Positions 8,168-18,459 are shown, numbered from the stretch's first letter. The stretch: DNA of 64,000 nt from Streptomyces asiaticus (GCF_018138715.1 NZ_JAGSHX010000006.1:5394001-5458000), one strand, 5' to 3'. Notes: generated by a model not told the origin, from the sequence alone. Numbers and translations are program-made.

Positions 8168-9688
8168 TCAACGGTCGCCCAGCCAGATCGGGTTGGTCAT
8201 CGCGGCCATCGGGCCCGGTATGCCCGATGCCCCGCCGTCCGCCGGGGCGTGGCGGACCTCGGCGCGGACGTACGCCGCGTAGGACGCCGTCGTACGCCAT
8301 TCGGCGGTGAGCTCGCCGGAGGCGGGGACCGGCGTTCCGTAGAGCTGGCCCTGGTCGGTGATGAACCGCACCGAGCAGCCCGGGCCCACGCCGGAGACCT
8401 TCAGCCGGACCGTGATCTCCTCCGCGCCGCCCACCTTCAGGCGCTCGCCGATTCCGGCGTGCTTGCCGCGGCCACCGACCGCCTCGAAGGTGAGGTCGAT
8501 CTTGGAGGACTCCGCGATCCAGCTGCGGCCGGCCCGGATGCCCTCCTGGAGGGCGGTGCGGGAGAGGTCGTCGGCGAGCACCACCGTCTGGGGCAGGCCG
8601 ACGACCTGGGGCTCACGGTGGGCGTCGCTGTGGCCGACGGCGGGCAGCCAGCGGCCGTCGCCACGGGCGGCGGCCACCAGCGTGTTGTCCCACTCGGAGA
8701 CGGTGACCTCGTCGTCGGGGGTGAAGTCCGCGTTCCACACCTCGACCGCGTCGGCCTCGTTGAAGCCGAACTTCCAGTTGCAGCCGACACAGGTGCCGTG
8801 CGGATGGGCCGGGATCACCAGGCCGCCGGCCTGCCGGATCTTGCGGGCGAACTGGCCGAAGCGGTTGTCCCGGGCGCGGTAGCGCCAGTCGATGAAGACG
8901 CCGGGGTCGGTGCCGAGGGCGACCACATGGCCATTGCGCGTGGTGATCTCCTCACCGGTGAGGATCAGCAGGTCATCGCCCCACAGACCCTCGAACGCGG
9001 CATGCGCCGATGTGGTGTTGTGCTCGGTGGTGGTGATGAAGTCCAGCCCGGCGGCGCGGGCGGCGGCGACCAGCTCGGCCGGGGTGCGCTTGCCGTCGGA
9101 GTACACGGTGTGCAGATGCGAGTCGCCCCGGTACCAGGCGCGGCCCCGGCCCTTCGCCCGCTGCGGCGGGTACACCGGCTTCGGGGTGGTGCCGGGCGCG
9201 CCGAACCGCAGTGTGACGGTGACCTTGTAGTCCAGGCCCTGCGGGGCGACCGTGTACGGCCCCAGCACCACATGCCAGGTGCCCGCCGTGACCGGCCCCG
9301 CCAGATAGCCGGGGGTGGCCTCCTCGGCGCTGATGGCGAACTCCGTACGGGCCCCGCCGGACCAGCCGCGGAAGCCGCGGCCGCCCAGCTCCGTACCGCG
9401 CTCGTCGAAGATGCCGATGTCGCAGGCGTTGCCCTGTGTGCCGGCCGGGACGGTCGGCTTGTCGTACGAATACGACACGGCGATCTCGCGCACCCCGCGC
9501 GGCACCTCGACCGGTACATAGACGAAGTCCGGCGCGCCGGTGGGCAGATGGCCGCTGAGGGTCTTGGTCTGCTCAGGACCGTCGGCCGTGCCCGCCGCGT
9601 CGGCCTGGGTGAAGGTCATGGGATCGAGCGTCAGCACACCCGCCGCGCCCGCAAGCGCGGAGAGCCTGAGTACATCGCGTCGCTGCAT
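8168..9688 (-). CDS. Tat-exported PHP-domain metallohydrolase (CehA/McbA family)
   Basis: A 506-residue secreted hydrolase. The N-terminus MQRRDVLRLSALAGAAG is a twin-arginine signal. A beta-rich domain spans about residues 50-170, with 'GTWHVVLGPYTVAPQGLDY' like a bacterial pre-peptidase C-terminal domain. A PHP (polymerase and histidinol phosphatase) domain follows: RGDSHLHTVYSDG carries the HxH metal motif, TTTEHN the next ligand, and IPAHPHG and GHSDAH further His residues. CehA/McbA-type proteins hydrolyse carbaryl esters or phosphoesters; the natural substrate here is open. ATG 9688 follows GGGGGG; the longer open frame runs into the promoter region. The gene is alone, ending at a strong shared terminator. 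Confidence 0.87.
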   Translation of the reverse strand: MQRRDVLRLSALAGAAGVLTLDPMTFTQADAAGTADGPEQTKTLSGHLPTGAPDFVYVPVEVPRGVREIAVSYSYDKPTVPAGTQGNACDIGIFDERGTELGGRGFRGWSGGARTEFAISAEEATPGYLAGPVTAGTWHVVLGPYTVAPQGLDYKVTVTLRFGAPGTTPKPVYPPQRAKGRGRAWYRGDSHLHTVYSDGKRTPAELVAAARAAGLDFITTTEHNTTSAHAAFEGLWGDDLLILTGEEITTRNGHVVALGTDPGVFIDWRYRARDNRFGQFARKIRQAGGLVIPAHPHGTCVGCNWKFGFNEADAVEVWNADFTPDDEVTVSEWDNTLVAAARGDGRWLPAVGHSDAHREPQVVGLPQTVVLADDLSRTALQEGIRAGRSWIAESSKIDLTFEAVGGRGKHAGIGERLKVGGAEEITVRLKVSGVGPGCSVRFITDQGQLYGTPVPASGELTAEWRTTASYAAYVRAEVRHAPADGGASGIPGPMAAMTNPIWLGDR

Positions 9689-10013
9689 GAGGTGCCCCCC
9701 AGAGTCGAGAGTGCCGTCCGACACCCGCGTGACACCGTTGTACGCGCGGGTGACACGCGCGGAAAGCCCTGTGGATAACTCCATGGCCGAGAGGAAACGG
9801 ACAGCCCCGCCCCGGCCCCGCCACCGCCCGCCCGGCGATCCGCGCCCCCGCCAAGTCCGGTCCGGGCGGTGGCCGTCGGCGCCCAGTGGGTGTAGCCCGC
9901 ATGTTCCACCGCGCCGTATTCCCGCCCGCGGCCCGCGGCCGCCGTGATCAGACCCACAAAACCGCAGGCCCGGGCCGTCTGGCGGTGTCCCACACCGCTC
10001 GTATGCTCGGAGG
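9689..10013. other. Divergent intergenic region, PHP gene / fbiC
   Basis: 325 bases without a credible gene. Near the PHP start lie an inverted repeat ACCCGCG (9723) / CGCGGGT (9745) and two GTGACAC words. Near fbiC, TATGCT at 10002-10007 is a good -10 box placed 7 bases before the ATG at 10014, with CTGGCG about 17 bases upstream. GGAGG touches the ATG directly, which is too close to act as a normal ribosome site. Translation from a leaderless transcript is the simplest reading. Confidence 0.5.
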
Positions 10014-12626
10014 ATGACCACGAGCGCGCAGGGAAACGAACCGGGTGCCCCGACTGGCTCCGCCGCCCCCACAGCCAACGCGATGCGCCGTGCGCTCAAG
10101 CGCGCCCGCGACGGCGTGGCGCTGGACACCGCCGAGGCGGCGGTGCTGCTCCAGGCGCGCGGTGACGACCTGCGGGAGCTGATGGCCTCCGCCGCCCGGG
10201 TCCGCGACGCGGGCCTGGAGGCGGCCGGCCGCCCCGGGGTCATCACCTACTCCCGCAGCGTCTTCATCCCGCTCACCCGGCTGTGCCGGGACAAGTGTCA
10301 CTACTGCACCTTCGCGACCGTCCCCGGCAAGCTGCGCCGCGCGGGACACGGGATGTACATGTCGCCCGACGAGGTCCTGGCCATCGCCCGCCGGGGCGCC
10401 GAAATGGGCTGCAAGGAAGCGCTGATCACCCTCGGCGACCGCCCCGAGGACCGCTGGCCCGAGGCGCGCGAATGGCTCGAGGCCGAGGGGTACGACGACA
10501 CCATCGCGTACGTACGGGCCATGGCCATCCGCATCCTGGAGGAGACGGGCCTGCTGCCCCACCTCAACCCCGGCGTGATGACCTGGACCGACTTCCAGCG
10601 GCTCAAGCCGGTCGCCCCCTCCATGGGGATGATGCTGGAGACCACCGCCGAGCGGCTGTGGAGCGAGCCCGGCGGCCCCCACTACGGCTCGCCCGACAAG
10701 GAGCCGGCGGTGCGGCTGCGGGTGCTGGAGGACGCCGGGCGCAGCTCCGTCCCGTTCACCAGCGGGCTGCTGATCGGGATCGGCGAGAACCATGAGGAGC
10801 GGGCCGAGTCGCTGTTCGCGCTGCGCCGCGTCTCCCGCTCGTACCACGGCATCCAGGAAGTCATCGTCCAGAACTTCCGCGCCAAGCCGGACACCGCCAT
10901 GCGCGGGATGCCGGACGCCGAACTGGACGACCTGGTGGCCACCGTCGCCGTCGCCCGTCACATCCTGGGCCCGTCCGCCTGCATCCAGGCGCCGCCCAAC
11001 CTGGTGGACGCGGAGTACGAGCAGCTCATCGGGGCCGGTATCGACGACTGGGGCGGCGTCTCCCCGCTCACCCCGGACCACGTCAACCCGGAGCGCCCCT
11101 GGCCCCAGGTGGACGAGCTGGCCGAGCGCTCGGCGGCCGCCGGCTTCCGGCTGCGCGAACGGCTCGCGGTCTACCCCGAGTACGTCCGGCGCGGCGAGCC
11201 CTGGCTGGACCCCCGGCTGCTGCCGCATGTCACCGCCCTCGCCGACCCCGAGACCGGCCTGGCCCGTGAGGACGCGATCCCCACCGGGCTGCCCTGGCAG
11301 GAGCCTGACGAGGCGTTCAGCGCCTCCGGCCGCACCGATCTGCACCGCGCCATCGACACCGAGGGCCGCACCGGTGACCGCCGTGAGGACTTCGACGAGG
11401 TCTACGGCGACTGGGAGGCGCTGCGCGAGGCCGCCGCCCCCGGTATGGTCCCCTCCCGCATCGACACTGACGTCAAGGCCGCGCTGGCCCAGGCCGCCGA
11501 CGACCCGACCCGGCTGACCGACCCCGAGGCGCTGGCCCTGCTCCACGCCGAGGGCCCGGCGCTGGACGCCCTGTGCCGCATCGCCGACGATCTGCGCCGG
11601 GCGACCGTGGGCGACGACGTCACCTACATCGTCACCAGGAACATCAACTTCACCAATGTCTGCTACACCGGCTGCCGCTTCTGCGCCTTCGCCCAGCGCC
11701 GCACCGACGCCGACGCCTACACCCTCTCCCTGAACCAGGTCGCCGACCGCGCCCAGCAGGCGTGGGACGTGGGCGCGGTGGAGGTGTGCATGCAGGGCGG
11801 CATCCACCCGGATCTGCCCGGCACCGCGTACTTCGACATCGCACGCGCCGTCAAGGAGCGCGTGCCCGGGATGCATGTCCACGCCTTCTCCCCGATGGAG
11901 GTCGTCAACGGCGCGACCCGTACGGGCATGTCCATCCGTGAATGGCTGACGGCGGCGCGCGAGGCGGGCCTGGACACCATCCCCGGCACGGCCGCCGAGA
12001 TCCTGGACGACGAGGTGCGCTGGGTCCTCACCAAGGGCAAGCTGCCGACGGCCACCTGGGTCGAGGTCGTCAAGACGGCGCATGAGCTGGGCATCCGGTC
12101 CTCCTCCACGATGATGTACGGCCATGTGGACCAGCCCCGCCACTGGCTGGCCCATCTGCGGCTGCTCGCCGAGATCCAGCAGGAGACGGGCGGCTTCACC
12201 GAATTCGTCACTCTCCCCTTCATCCACACCAACGCCCCCGTCTACCTCGCCGGTATCGCCCGCCCCGGTCCCACCACCCGCGACAACCGCGCCGTCACGG
12301 CCATGGCGCGGATCCTGCTCCACCCCCATATCCCCAACATCCAGACCAGCTGGGTGAAGCTGGGCACGGAGGGCGCCGCCGAGATGCTCCGCTCCGGCGC
12401 CAACGACCTGGGCGGCACCCTTATGGAGGAGACCATCTCCCGTATGGCGGGCTCCTCCTACGGCTCCTACCGCTCCGTCCAGGACCTGGTGGCCATCGCC
12501 GAGCTGGCCGGCCGCCCGGCCCGCGCCCGTGGCACCACCTACGGCCCCGTCCCCGAGGACCGCCAGGCCGCCGCCCTCGCCTCGGACGGCCATCTGCCGG
12601 AGCTGCTCCCGGTGCTGGGGGACTGA
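10014..12626 (+). CDS. fbiC: Bifunctional FO synthase FbiC
   Basis: An 870-residue two-module radical SAM enzyme that makes 7,8-didemethyl-8-hydroxy-5-deazariboflavin (FO), the chromophore of coenzyme F420, from tyrosine and a flavin precursor. The CofG-like half has its iron-sulfur motif at CRDKCHYC (Cys91, 95, 98); the CofH-like half has CYTGCRFC (Cys550, 554, 557). Such CofG-CofH fusions are characteristic of actinobacteria, and the length matches. It has its own probably leaderless promoter. Its presence supports F420 dependence of the LLM oxidoreductase at 1339, though fbiC is a housekeeping gene and the proximity may be chance. Confidence 0.97.
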   Translation: MTTSAQGNEPGAPTGSAAPTANAMRRALKRARDGVALDTAEAAVLLQARGDDLRELMASAARVRDAGLEAAGRPGVITYSRSVFIPLTRLCRDKCHYCTFATVPGKLRRAGHGMYMSPDEVLAIARRGAEMGCKEALITLGDRPEDRWPEAREWLEAEGYDDTIAYVRAMAIRILEETGLLPHLNPGVMTWTDFQRLKPVAPSMGMMLETTAERLWSEPGGPHYGSPDKEPAVRLRVLEDAGRSSVPFTSGLLIGIGENHEERAESLFALRRVSRSYHGIQEVIVQNFRAKPDTAMRGMPDAELDDLVATVAVARHILGPSACIQAPPNLVDAEYEQLIGAGIDDWGGVSPLTPDHVNPERPWPQVDELAERSAAAGFRLRERLAVYPEYVRRGEPWLDPRLLPHVTALADPETGLAREDAIPTGLPWQEPDEAFSASGRTDLHRAIDTEGRTGDRREDFDEVYGDWEALREAAAPGMVPSRIDTDVKAALAQAADDPTRLTDPEALALLHAEGPALDALCRIADDLRRATVGDDVTYIVTRNINFTNVCYTGCRFCAFAQRRTDADAYTLSLNQVADRAQQAWDVGAVEVCMQGGIHPDLPGTAYFDIARAVKERVPGMHVHAFSPMEVVNGATRTGMSIREWLTAAREAGLDTIPGTAAEILDDEVRWVLTKGKLPTATWVEVVKTAHELGIRSSSTMMYGHVDQPRHWLAHLRLLAEIQQETGGFTEFVTLPFIHTNAPVYLAGIARPGPTTRDNRAVTAMARILLHPHIPNIQTSWVKLGTEGAAEMLRSGANDLGGTLMEETISRMAGSSYGSYRSVQDLVAIAELAGRPARARGTTYGPVPEDRQAAALASDGHLPELLPVLGD

Positions 12627-12717
12627 CCCCGGCGCACGGTTCGCGGGCGCGCCGCGCCGATACTCCGGGGCGCGCCGCGTGGATACGCTGCCATGGGGAG
12701 CGGGGGAAGGGGGACCC

Positions 12718-15700
12718 ATGGCAGAGCGGCGTCCGACGATGCGCGAGCTGATCCAGCGGCGGCGCCGGTTCGTGGGGCGGCGGCAGGAGATGGCCGCGTT
12801 CCGGGAGAACTTCGCCGTGCCGCCCGAGGACGCCGCGCACCACTTCCTGTTCCATGTGCGCGGTGACGCCGGGGTGGGCAAGACGACACTGCTGCGGCAG
12901 CTGGAGAACACCGCACGGGAGCACCGGGCGCTCACCGCCTCCGTGGACGAGTCGGTGAACAGCGTCCCCGAGGTCATGGCGGCCATCAGCGCCCAGTTCG
13001 CGCAAGCGGGCCATCCGCTGAAGTCCTTCGACAAGCTGCTGGCGACCTACCGGCAGCGGCGCCACGAGGCCGACGCGGCGGCGCAGCAGCCCGCCGCGCC
13101 GCAGCCGCCGGAGGGAGCGGCGGGCGGCCCCCAGCCGTCGGCGGCGAGCGCGTTCGCCGTCCGGGCGGGGCTGGTCGGGCTCGGCATGGTGCCGGGCGTC
13201 GGGGCGCTCGCCGGGGCGGCGGAACCCGACCGGGTCGCCCAGGCCGCCGACCGCGCGCGGGCCAAGCTCAGCGCCCGCCTCCGCAGCCATGACGATGTCG
13301 ACCTGGTGATGTCGCCCCTGGACGCGCTCACCCCCGCGTTCCTCAGGGACGTCGGCGAGGTGGCCGCCTCCGTGCCCTGGGTGGCGTGGTTCTTCGACAC
13401 CTATGAGCGCACCGGCCCGCTGCTCGACCTGTGGCTGCGCGATGTGATGTTCGAGGGCCGCTACGGCTCGCTCCCCGCCAACGCGGTGGTGACGCTGGCC
13501 GGACAGGGCACGCTCGCCCCGCGCTGCTGGGCCGACTACGCCGACCTCGTGGTGGACCTCCCCCTGGTCCCGTTCACGGAGGCGGAGGCCCGGCAGCTCC
13601 TGACGGCCAAGGGCGTGGCCGACGAGCAGGTGATCGAGGTCGTCCTCCGGCTCACCGGAGGGCTGCCGGTGCTGGTGTCCATGCTGGCCGAGGCGCGGCC
13701 CACCACCCCCGAGGCGGTGGGCGACCCCTCCGGCACCGCCGTGGAGCGCTTCCTGAAGTGGGTGAGCGACGAGACCCACCGCTCGGTCGCCCTGGCCGCG
13801 GCCCTGCCCCGGCGCCTGGACGAGGACGTCTTCGCGGCCGCGGTGGGGGAGGAGGCGGCCGAGCTCTACGGCTGGCTCCGCTCGCTCCCGTTCGCCGCCG
13901 ACAGCTCCGGCCGCTGCCGCTACCACGAGGTCGTCCGCACGGCCATGCTGCGACTCCAGCGCAACCAGTCCCCGCAGGCGTGGCGCGCCCGCCACCTCCG
14001 GCTGGCCGATGCCTTCGCGGGGTGGCAGCGGGAGATCGAGGAGTCGCTGGAGGGGGACGGGAAGTGGGAGCACGAGCGGTGGCTGGACTGCCGGCTGGAG
14101 GAGGCGTACCACCGGCTCTGCGCGAATCCGGAGGCGGCGCTGCGGGCGGAGCTGCGGGCGTACTTGGGCGTCTATCTGGACCACGCGTCGGTGTCCTGGG
14201 AACGCCGCTGGATGCGGATGCTGCTGGAGGTGGGCCGCGACTGCGGAGTCGAGTCCGTACGCGCATGGGGCGAGCGATTCCTGGCGGGGTCCAATGTGAG
14301 CGAGGTGGCGACGACCATGACGCTCCTGATCGACGAGGTCGGGCAGGACGAGCGGGCCCTGGCCACGGCCTTCGCGCTCCGCAGTACGGCCCGGGCGCAC
14401 ATGGACGAGCTGGAGGGGGCGCTGGCGGACGCGGAGCGAGCGCTGGAGCTGGACGCCGACAGCGATCGCGCCCACGCGGCCCGCGGGTATACGTACCTTG
14501 GTATGGAGCGTTACGAGCAGGCTTTGGAAAGCCTCGATCGCGCCCTGGAACTGGATCCCGACTCCGCCTGGGCGCTGTCCCGGCGCGGCGAGGTGAACAG
14601 CCTTCTGGGGCGATTCGAGGAGGCCCTGGCCGACCTCACCCGCTCCTGCGACCTGGACGATGGGAGCGCGTGGACCGTATCCACCCGCGGCCTGGTCCAC
14701 CACGCGATACGGGACTACGACAGCGCGCTGGCGGATTTCACCCGAGCGCTGGAGATCACACCCAAATGGGCCTGGGCCCACGCGGAGCGGGCCGCGACCT
14801 ACCGGATGCTCGGGCGGTACGAGGAGTCGCTCGCGGACGCCGAACGGTCCATCGAACTCGGCTCCGATCACGCCGGGTTCAGCCATATCCACGCCCTCCG
14901 CAACCTGGACCGCTACGAGGAGGCGATCAGCGCGGCCGACGGCTACCTCGCGTCCCATCCGGACGATCAGGGGGCGCTCGCCGAGCGAGGTGAGGCGTAC
15001 CGGATGACGGACCGCTTCCAGGAGGCGCTGGCGGACTTCGGCCGGGCCATCGAGATCGAGCCGTCGTATGTGTTCGCCCTGGTCCGGCGGGGGCAGACGT
15101 ATCAGCACATCGGCCGGCTCGGCGAGGCCCTGGCCGATTTCGACACCGCCCTCTCCGCCGATCCCGACGACGCCTGGGTGCCCGCGAACCGGGGCGCCCT
15201 GCGGCTGCGCCTCGGCGAGGACAAGGCGGCCCTCGCCGATCTGGACCGGGCGCTCGGGCTCGACCCCGACGACCTCCAGGCGCTGGAGGCGAGGGCCAGG
15301 TGCCACCGCCGGGCGGGCCGGTACGCCGAGGCCGCCACGGACATCGAGCGGGCGACCGCCCTGGACGGCCAGGACCTCGACATCGCCTTCGAGCGCGCGA
15401 TGCTGGTGAGCCGCACGGCAGGTCTCCCCGAGGCGCGAGAGCGGTGGATCGCCTTCGAGGCACTCCTGGAGGAGCACGGCGGCCAGTGGGACGCGCAGGC
15501 CAGAGTGGCCGCTCCGATCGTCAGCAGGGCCGTCCTCGGGGACGGGGCCGGGGCGGAGCGTCTCGTGGCGGAGCTGACCGCCACCCGGCCGTACTGGGAG
15601 ATCGTCGACGACGTCATACGCGCCCTGGACGACCTCGCCCAGTGTCCCGGCGCCGACCCCACCCTGCTCGCCGCCCTGCGCGCCCCGCTCGCCGAGCTCC

Positions 15701-15738
15701 GGGCGAGCCTGGACCACGGCCGGACGGCGCTCGGATAA
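12718..15738 (+). CDS. STAND-like P-loop NTPase with tetratricopeptide repeats
   Basis: A 1006-residue cytosolic protein. Residues 49-57 (GDAGVGKTT) are a Walker A motif and WVAWFFDTYE (221-230) a Walker B. A Pro/Ala-rich insert lies near 118-145. The region around 250-500 looks like the helical and winged part of STAND ATPases. From about 545 to 900 come roughly ten TPR units with the W/Y-x-x-G and A-L-x-L-D-P spacing (for example LDRALELDPDSAWALSRRGE). Such proteins act as nucleotide-driven signalling switches. ATG 12718 follows GGGGAAGGGGGA. A hairpin lies 40 bases after the stop. An ADP-ribosylglycohydrolase gene follows on the same strand; a functional link is only a possibility. Confidence 0.8.
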   Translation: MAERRPTMRELIQRRRRFVGRRQEMAAFRENFAVPPEDAAHHFLFHVRGDAGVGKTTLLRQLENTAREHRALTASVDESVNSVPEVMAAISAQFAQAGHPLKSFDKLLATYRQRRHEADAAAQQPAAPQPPEGAAGGPQPSAASAFAVRAGLVGLGMVPGVGALAGAAEPDRVAQAADRARAKLSARLRSHDDVDLVMSPLDALTPAFLRDVGEVAASVPWVAWFFDTYERTGPLLDLWLRDVMFEGRYGSLPANAVVTLAGQGTLAPRCWADYADLVVDLPLVPFTEAEARQLLTAKGVADEQVIEVVLRLTGGLPVLVSMLAEARPTTPEAVGDPSGTAVERFLKWVSDETHRSVALAAALPRRLDEDVFAAAVGEEAAELYGWLRSLPFAADSSGRCRYHEVVRTAMLRLQRNQSPQAWRARHLRLADAFAGWQREIEESLEGDGKWEHERWLDCRLEEAYHRLCANPEAALRAELRAYLGVYLDHASVSWERRWMRMLLEVGRDCGVESVRAWGERFLAGSNVSEVATTMTLLIDEVGQDERALATAFALRSTARAHMDELEGALADAERALELDADSDRAHAARGYTYLGMERYEQALESLDRALELDPDSAWALSRRGEVNSLLGRFEEALADLTRSCDLDDGSAWTVSTRGLVHHAIRDYDSALADFTRALEITPKWAWAHAERAATYRMLGRYEESLADAERSIELGSDHAGFSHIHALRNLDRYEEAISAADGYLASHPDDQGALAERGEAYRMTDRFQEALADFGRAIEIEPSYVFALVRRGQTYQHIGRLGEALADFDTALSADPDDAWVPANRGALRLRLGEDKAALADLDRALGLDPDDLQALEARARCHRRAGRYAEAATDIERATALDGQDLDIAFERAMLVSRTAGLPEARERWIAFEALLEEHGGQWDAQARVAAPIVSRAVLGDGAGAERLVAELTATRPYWEIVDDVIRALDDLAQCPGADPTLLAALRAPLAELRASLDHGRTALG

Positions 15739-15776
15739 GGGCTTTCGGTACGCGGCCGACATTCGGTGAGGGAATT

Positions 15777-15793
15777 CGCATTCTCGGAATGCG
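15777..15793. promoter_or_regulatory. 17-bp palindrome in the 184-base gap
   Basis: CGCATTC-TCG-GAATGCG is a perfect inverted repeat 38 bases after the NTPase stop and 130 bases before the ADP-ribosylglycohydrolase start. The gap is clearly less GC-rich than its surroundings. It may be an operator for the downstream gene or a weak terminator stem; there is no U-tract. Confidence 0.4.
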
Positions 15794-15922
15794 ACACTCC
15801 GTCGTCTTCTCCGTGATGACGCCTTCACAATCCGCGGCGACCAAGAGGCGATCATTAGGTGTCCATTACAGTTCAAAGACAGTTCTGGGCCATTCACGCA
15901 GCGAAGAAATGAGGCATAGGTC

Positions 15923-17047
15923 GTGACCGCAACCGCCAGCGCAGCGACCGGCGTATGGGGCCGCGCCGAACAGCAGGACTTCCGCAGCCGGGTGCGCGGC
16001 TGTCTGCTCGGCGGGGCCATTGGGGACGCGCTGGGGGCGGCCGTGGAGTTCGCCTCCCTGGACGAGATCAGGGCGGCGCACGGACCCGAGGGCGTGACGG
16101 ACTTCCTGCCCGCCTATGGCGGCCGCGGACGGGTCACCGACGACACCCAGATGACGCTGTTCACGGTGGATGGACTGATACGGGCGCAGGTGCGCCGCGA
16201 CACCGGGGCCTGGCACCCGCCCACCGACATCCACTCCGCCCACCGCCGCTGGTACTCCACCCAGCGTGACTGGGGCCCCGATGAGCGCCGTAAGGACGCC
16301 GGCTGGCTGGCCCGCGAGGAGTGGCTGTACGCCCAGCGGTCCCCGGGCCGGGCCTGTATCACCGGGCTCGCCGACGAGACCATGGGCACCCTGGAGCGGC
16401 CCAAGAACCCGGACTCCAAGGGATGCGGCGCCGTGATGCGCTCCGCGCCGTTCGGACTGCTGGTGGGCTGGGAGCCGCAGCTGGTCTTCCAGCTGGCCAT
16501 CGAGTGCGCGGCCCAGACCCATGGCCACCCCACCGGCTATCTCGCGGCCGGCGCCTTCGCCCTCATCGTGCACGGCCTGGCGCGCGGCGAGGCGCTGGAC
16601 GGGGCCGTCCAGCGCGCCCTCGCCCATCTGGCCGCCCGTCCCGGCCACGAGGAGACCACCCACGCGCTGCGGCACGCCCTCGGCGCCGTACGTCAGGGCC
16701 TGCCGACCCCCGACCGCGTCGCCTCGCTCGGCGAGGGCTGGACCGGCGAGGAGGCCCTGGCGATGGGCCTGTACTGCGCCCTGGTCGCCGAGGACGTACG
16801 CCACGGGCTGCTGCTCGCGGTCAACCACGGCGGGGACAGCGACTCCACGGCGGCCATCTGCGGCAATCTGCTGGGCGCGCTGCACGGCGAGACGGCGCTG
16901 CCGCCCGCCTGGCTGGCTGAGGTCGAGGGGCGCGGCACGATCCTGGAGCTGGCCGACGACTTCGCCATGGAGATGACCCAGGGCCCGGCCCTGCACGGCC
17001 CCGGCAGCTCCTCCCCGGCCTGGCTCACCCGCTACCCCCGCGCGTAG
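15923..17047 (+). CDS. ADP-ribosylglycohydrolase family protein
   Basis: A 374-residue DraG/ARH-type hydrolase. GAIGDALGAAVEF near residue 31 opens the all-helical fold, TDDTQMT supplies the first metal ligands, and NHGGDSDSTAAICGNLLGA the second pair of aspartates, so both magnesium sites look intact. The family removes ADP-ribose from modified proteins, nucleic acids or small molecules. GTG 15923 follows GAGGCATAGG. The last five codons overlap the 3' end of the convergent glycosyltransferase gene by 16 bases. No ADP-ribosyltransferase is seen nearby, so its target is unknown. Confidence 0.9.
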   Translation: MTATASAATGVWGRAEQQDFRSRVRGCLLGGAIGDALGAAVEFASLDEIRAAHGPEGVTDFLPAYGGRGRVTDDTQMTLFTVDGLIRAQVRRDTGAWHPPTDIHSAHRRWYSTQRDWGPDERRKDAGWLAREEWLYAQRSPGRACITGLADETMGTLERPKNPDSKGCGAVMRSAPFGLLVGWEPQLVFQLAIECAAQTHGHPTGYLAAGAFALIVHGLARGEALDGAVQRALAHLAARPGHEETTHALRHALGAVRQGLPTPDRVASLGEGWTGEEALAMGLYCALVAEDVRHGLLLAVNHGGDSDSTAAICGNLLGALHGETALPPAWLAEVEGRGTILELADDFAMEMTQGPALHGPGSSSPAWLTRYPRA

Positions 17048-18459
17048 GTCCGCTCCGCGCCCGCACCGGCGGTGGTCCGCTGCCGCTCCAGGGTCCCGAT
17101 TCCCTCCCAGGGACGCCATGGACGCCTTACGGCGCGCACGGTCAGATACCCGGCCACGCCCAGGAAGGCGACGCCGATCAGCGGATAGACGGCGGTGAGC
17201 AGCATCTGGGCCGGGTTCTGGTGGAGCTCCACCCGGGTCGGCCGGCTGTGGGGCGCGTACCAGACCATGAAGGAGCAGAACAGCAGCCCGGTCACCACCG
17301 TCCAGGCCGTCCAGCCCGCCGTGCGCCGCCGCACCGCCTCCACCGCGAGCAGCAGGACCATCGGGACGGCCCACACCCAGTGGTGCGACCAGGAGACCGG
17401 GCTGACCATGAGGGCGGTCACCGCGCAGGTCAGGGCGGCCCAGGCGCGGGCGTTGGGCAGGCGGCTTTCGTCGGTCAGCTGGGCGGCCACCGCCGTGGCC
17501 AGGCCCACACAGCCGACCAGGGCGGCCGCTGCCAGCCACCACAGGCCCGGATCGGGGGTGTGCAGCACACGCGCGAGGGCGCCCTTGAGGTTCTGGTTGC
17601 CAGCGCCCTCGACATCGCCCGGGCGGTCGGTGGCGAAGACGACCTCGGTCCAGAAGCGCCGGGAGTCATGCGGCAGCGCCAGGGCCGAGAACGCGACCGT
17701 AAGGACGAAGGCGGCGGTCGCGACGGCCGCGCGCCGCAGATGGTCGTTCAGGAGACGCCGGGGCGGCGGACCGCTCCCGGGCCCGGTGCGCCCGCGGGCC
17801 GCCCGGGCCGCCCGGGCCGCCCGCAGCCGCCGCAGGCCGAGGAAGAGTCCGGCGAGCCCCAGGAAGACCACGAAGAGCCCCGGGGTGAGCTTGATCCCGG
17901 TGGCTATGCCCGTCCCGACCCCCGCCCAGCGGTGGCCAGACCGGCGGGTCAGATCCCATAGCACCAGCGCTGTGACCAGCAGATTGATCTGCCCGTAGCG
18001 CAGCGTCGTCCACACCGGCTCGCACCACACCCCGACGGCGGCCAGGGCCAGGACGGCGGCCGGTCGGGGCACTCGCGCGGGCCGTCCGATCAGCCGCAGC
18101 GACAGATGGGCCACGGCGACCATCAGGACGAGATTGACGGCCGTCCCGAAGGTCCGCAGGACGCCCGTGCTCATCACGGTCAGCGGGGTGAAGAGCAGGG
18201 CCGCGAACGGCGGATAGGTATTGGGCAGATTGTGCTCAGTCGCCCGCATGTCATACAGATCCATCGCATTGCGTACGGTCCATCCCTCGGCGCGATAGAC
18301 CAGCAGATCGACCATCGACACCTGGGCGGCCCGCTGCGCGATCCAGAACCCGGTGAAGGAGAGCAGGCAGAAGACCGCCGCGCACAGGACCGGTCGGCGC
18401 AGTACGAGGGCGCGGGCCCGGTGGATCCGGGAGTCGGTGATCGTCTGGGTGGCGGTCAC
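17032..18459 (-). CDS. GT87-type (DUF2029) membrane glycosyltransferase
   Basis: A 475-residue polytopic protein with about ten hydrophobic segments. The early loop 'DLLVYRAEGWTVRNAMDLYDM' has the acidic pair and the Tyr pattern of polyprenyl-phosphate-mannose-dependent GT-C enzymes, and 'NTYPPFAALLFTPL' and 'GIKLTPGLFVVF' are typical of the GT87 family. It probably adds mannose or a related sugar to a lipid-linked or envelope glycan at the outer face of the membrane. GTG 18459 is preferred because GGAG lies 5 bases upstream; an ATG at 18582 would add a Pro/Thr-rich arm encoded by GGTCGGTGC-like tandem repeats. Its 3' end overlaps the convergent ADP-ribosylglycohydrolase gene. Confidence 0.82.
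   Translation of the reverse strand: MTATQTITDSRIHRARALVLRRPVLCAAVFCLLSFTGFWIAQRAAQVSMVDLLVYRAEGWTVRNAMDLYDMRATEHNLPNTYPPFAALLFTPLTVMSTGVLRTFGTAVNLVLMVAVAHLSLRLIGRPARVPRPAAVLALAAVGVWCEPVWTTLRYGQINLLVTALVLWDLTRRSGHRWAGVGTGIATGIKLTPGLFVVFLGLAGLFLGLRRLRAARAARAARGRTGPGSGPPPRRLLNDHLRRAAVATAAFVLTVAFSALALPHDSRRFWTEVVFATDRPGDVEGAGNQNLKGALARVLHTPDPGLWWLAAAALVGCVGLATAVAAQLTDESRLPNARAWAALTCAVTALMVSPVSWSHHWVWAVPMVLLLAVEAVRRRTAGWTAWTVVTGLLFCSFMVWYAPHSRPTRVELHQNPAQMLLTAVYPLIGVAFLGVAGYLTVRAVRRPWRPWEGIGTLERQRTTAGAGAERTYARG

Noticed and set aside
10014..12626. F420 cluster with fbiA/fbiB nearby
   Set aside because: Only fbiC is present; no 2-phospholactate transferase or ligase gene is seen in the window.
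9948..13034. A 1028-residue minus-strand open frame
   Set aside because: Antisense shadow of fbiC; Gly/Arg/Val composition without family motifs.
12421..16020. A 1199-residue minus-strand open frame
   Set aside because: It is antisense to the end of fbiC, the whole NTPase gene and the gap; high GC leaves few stops on the opposite strand, and no domain is visible.
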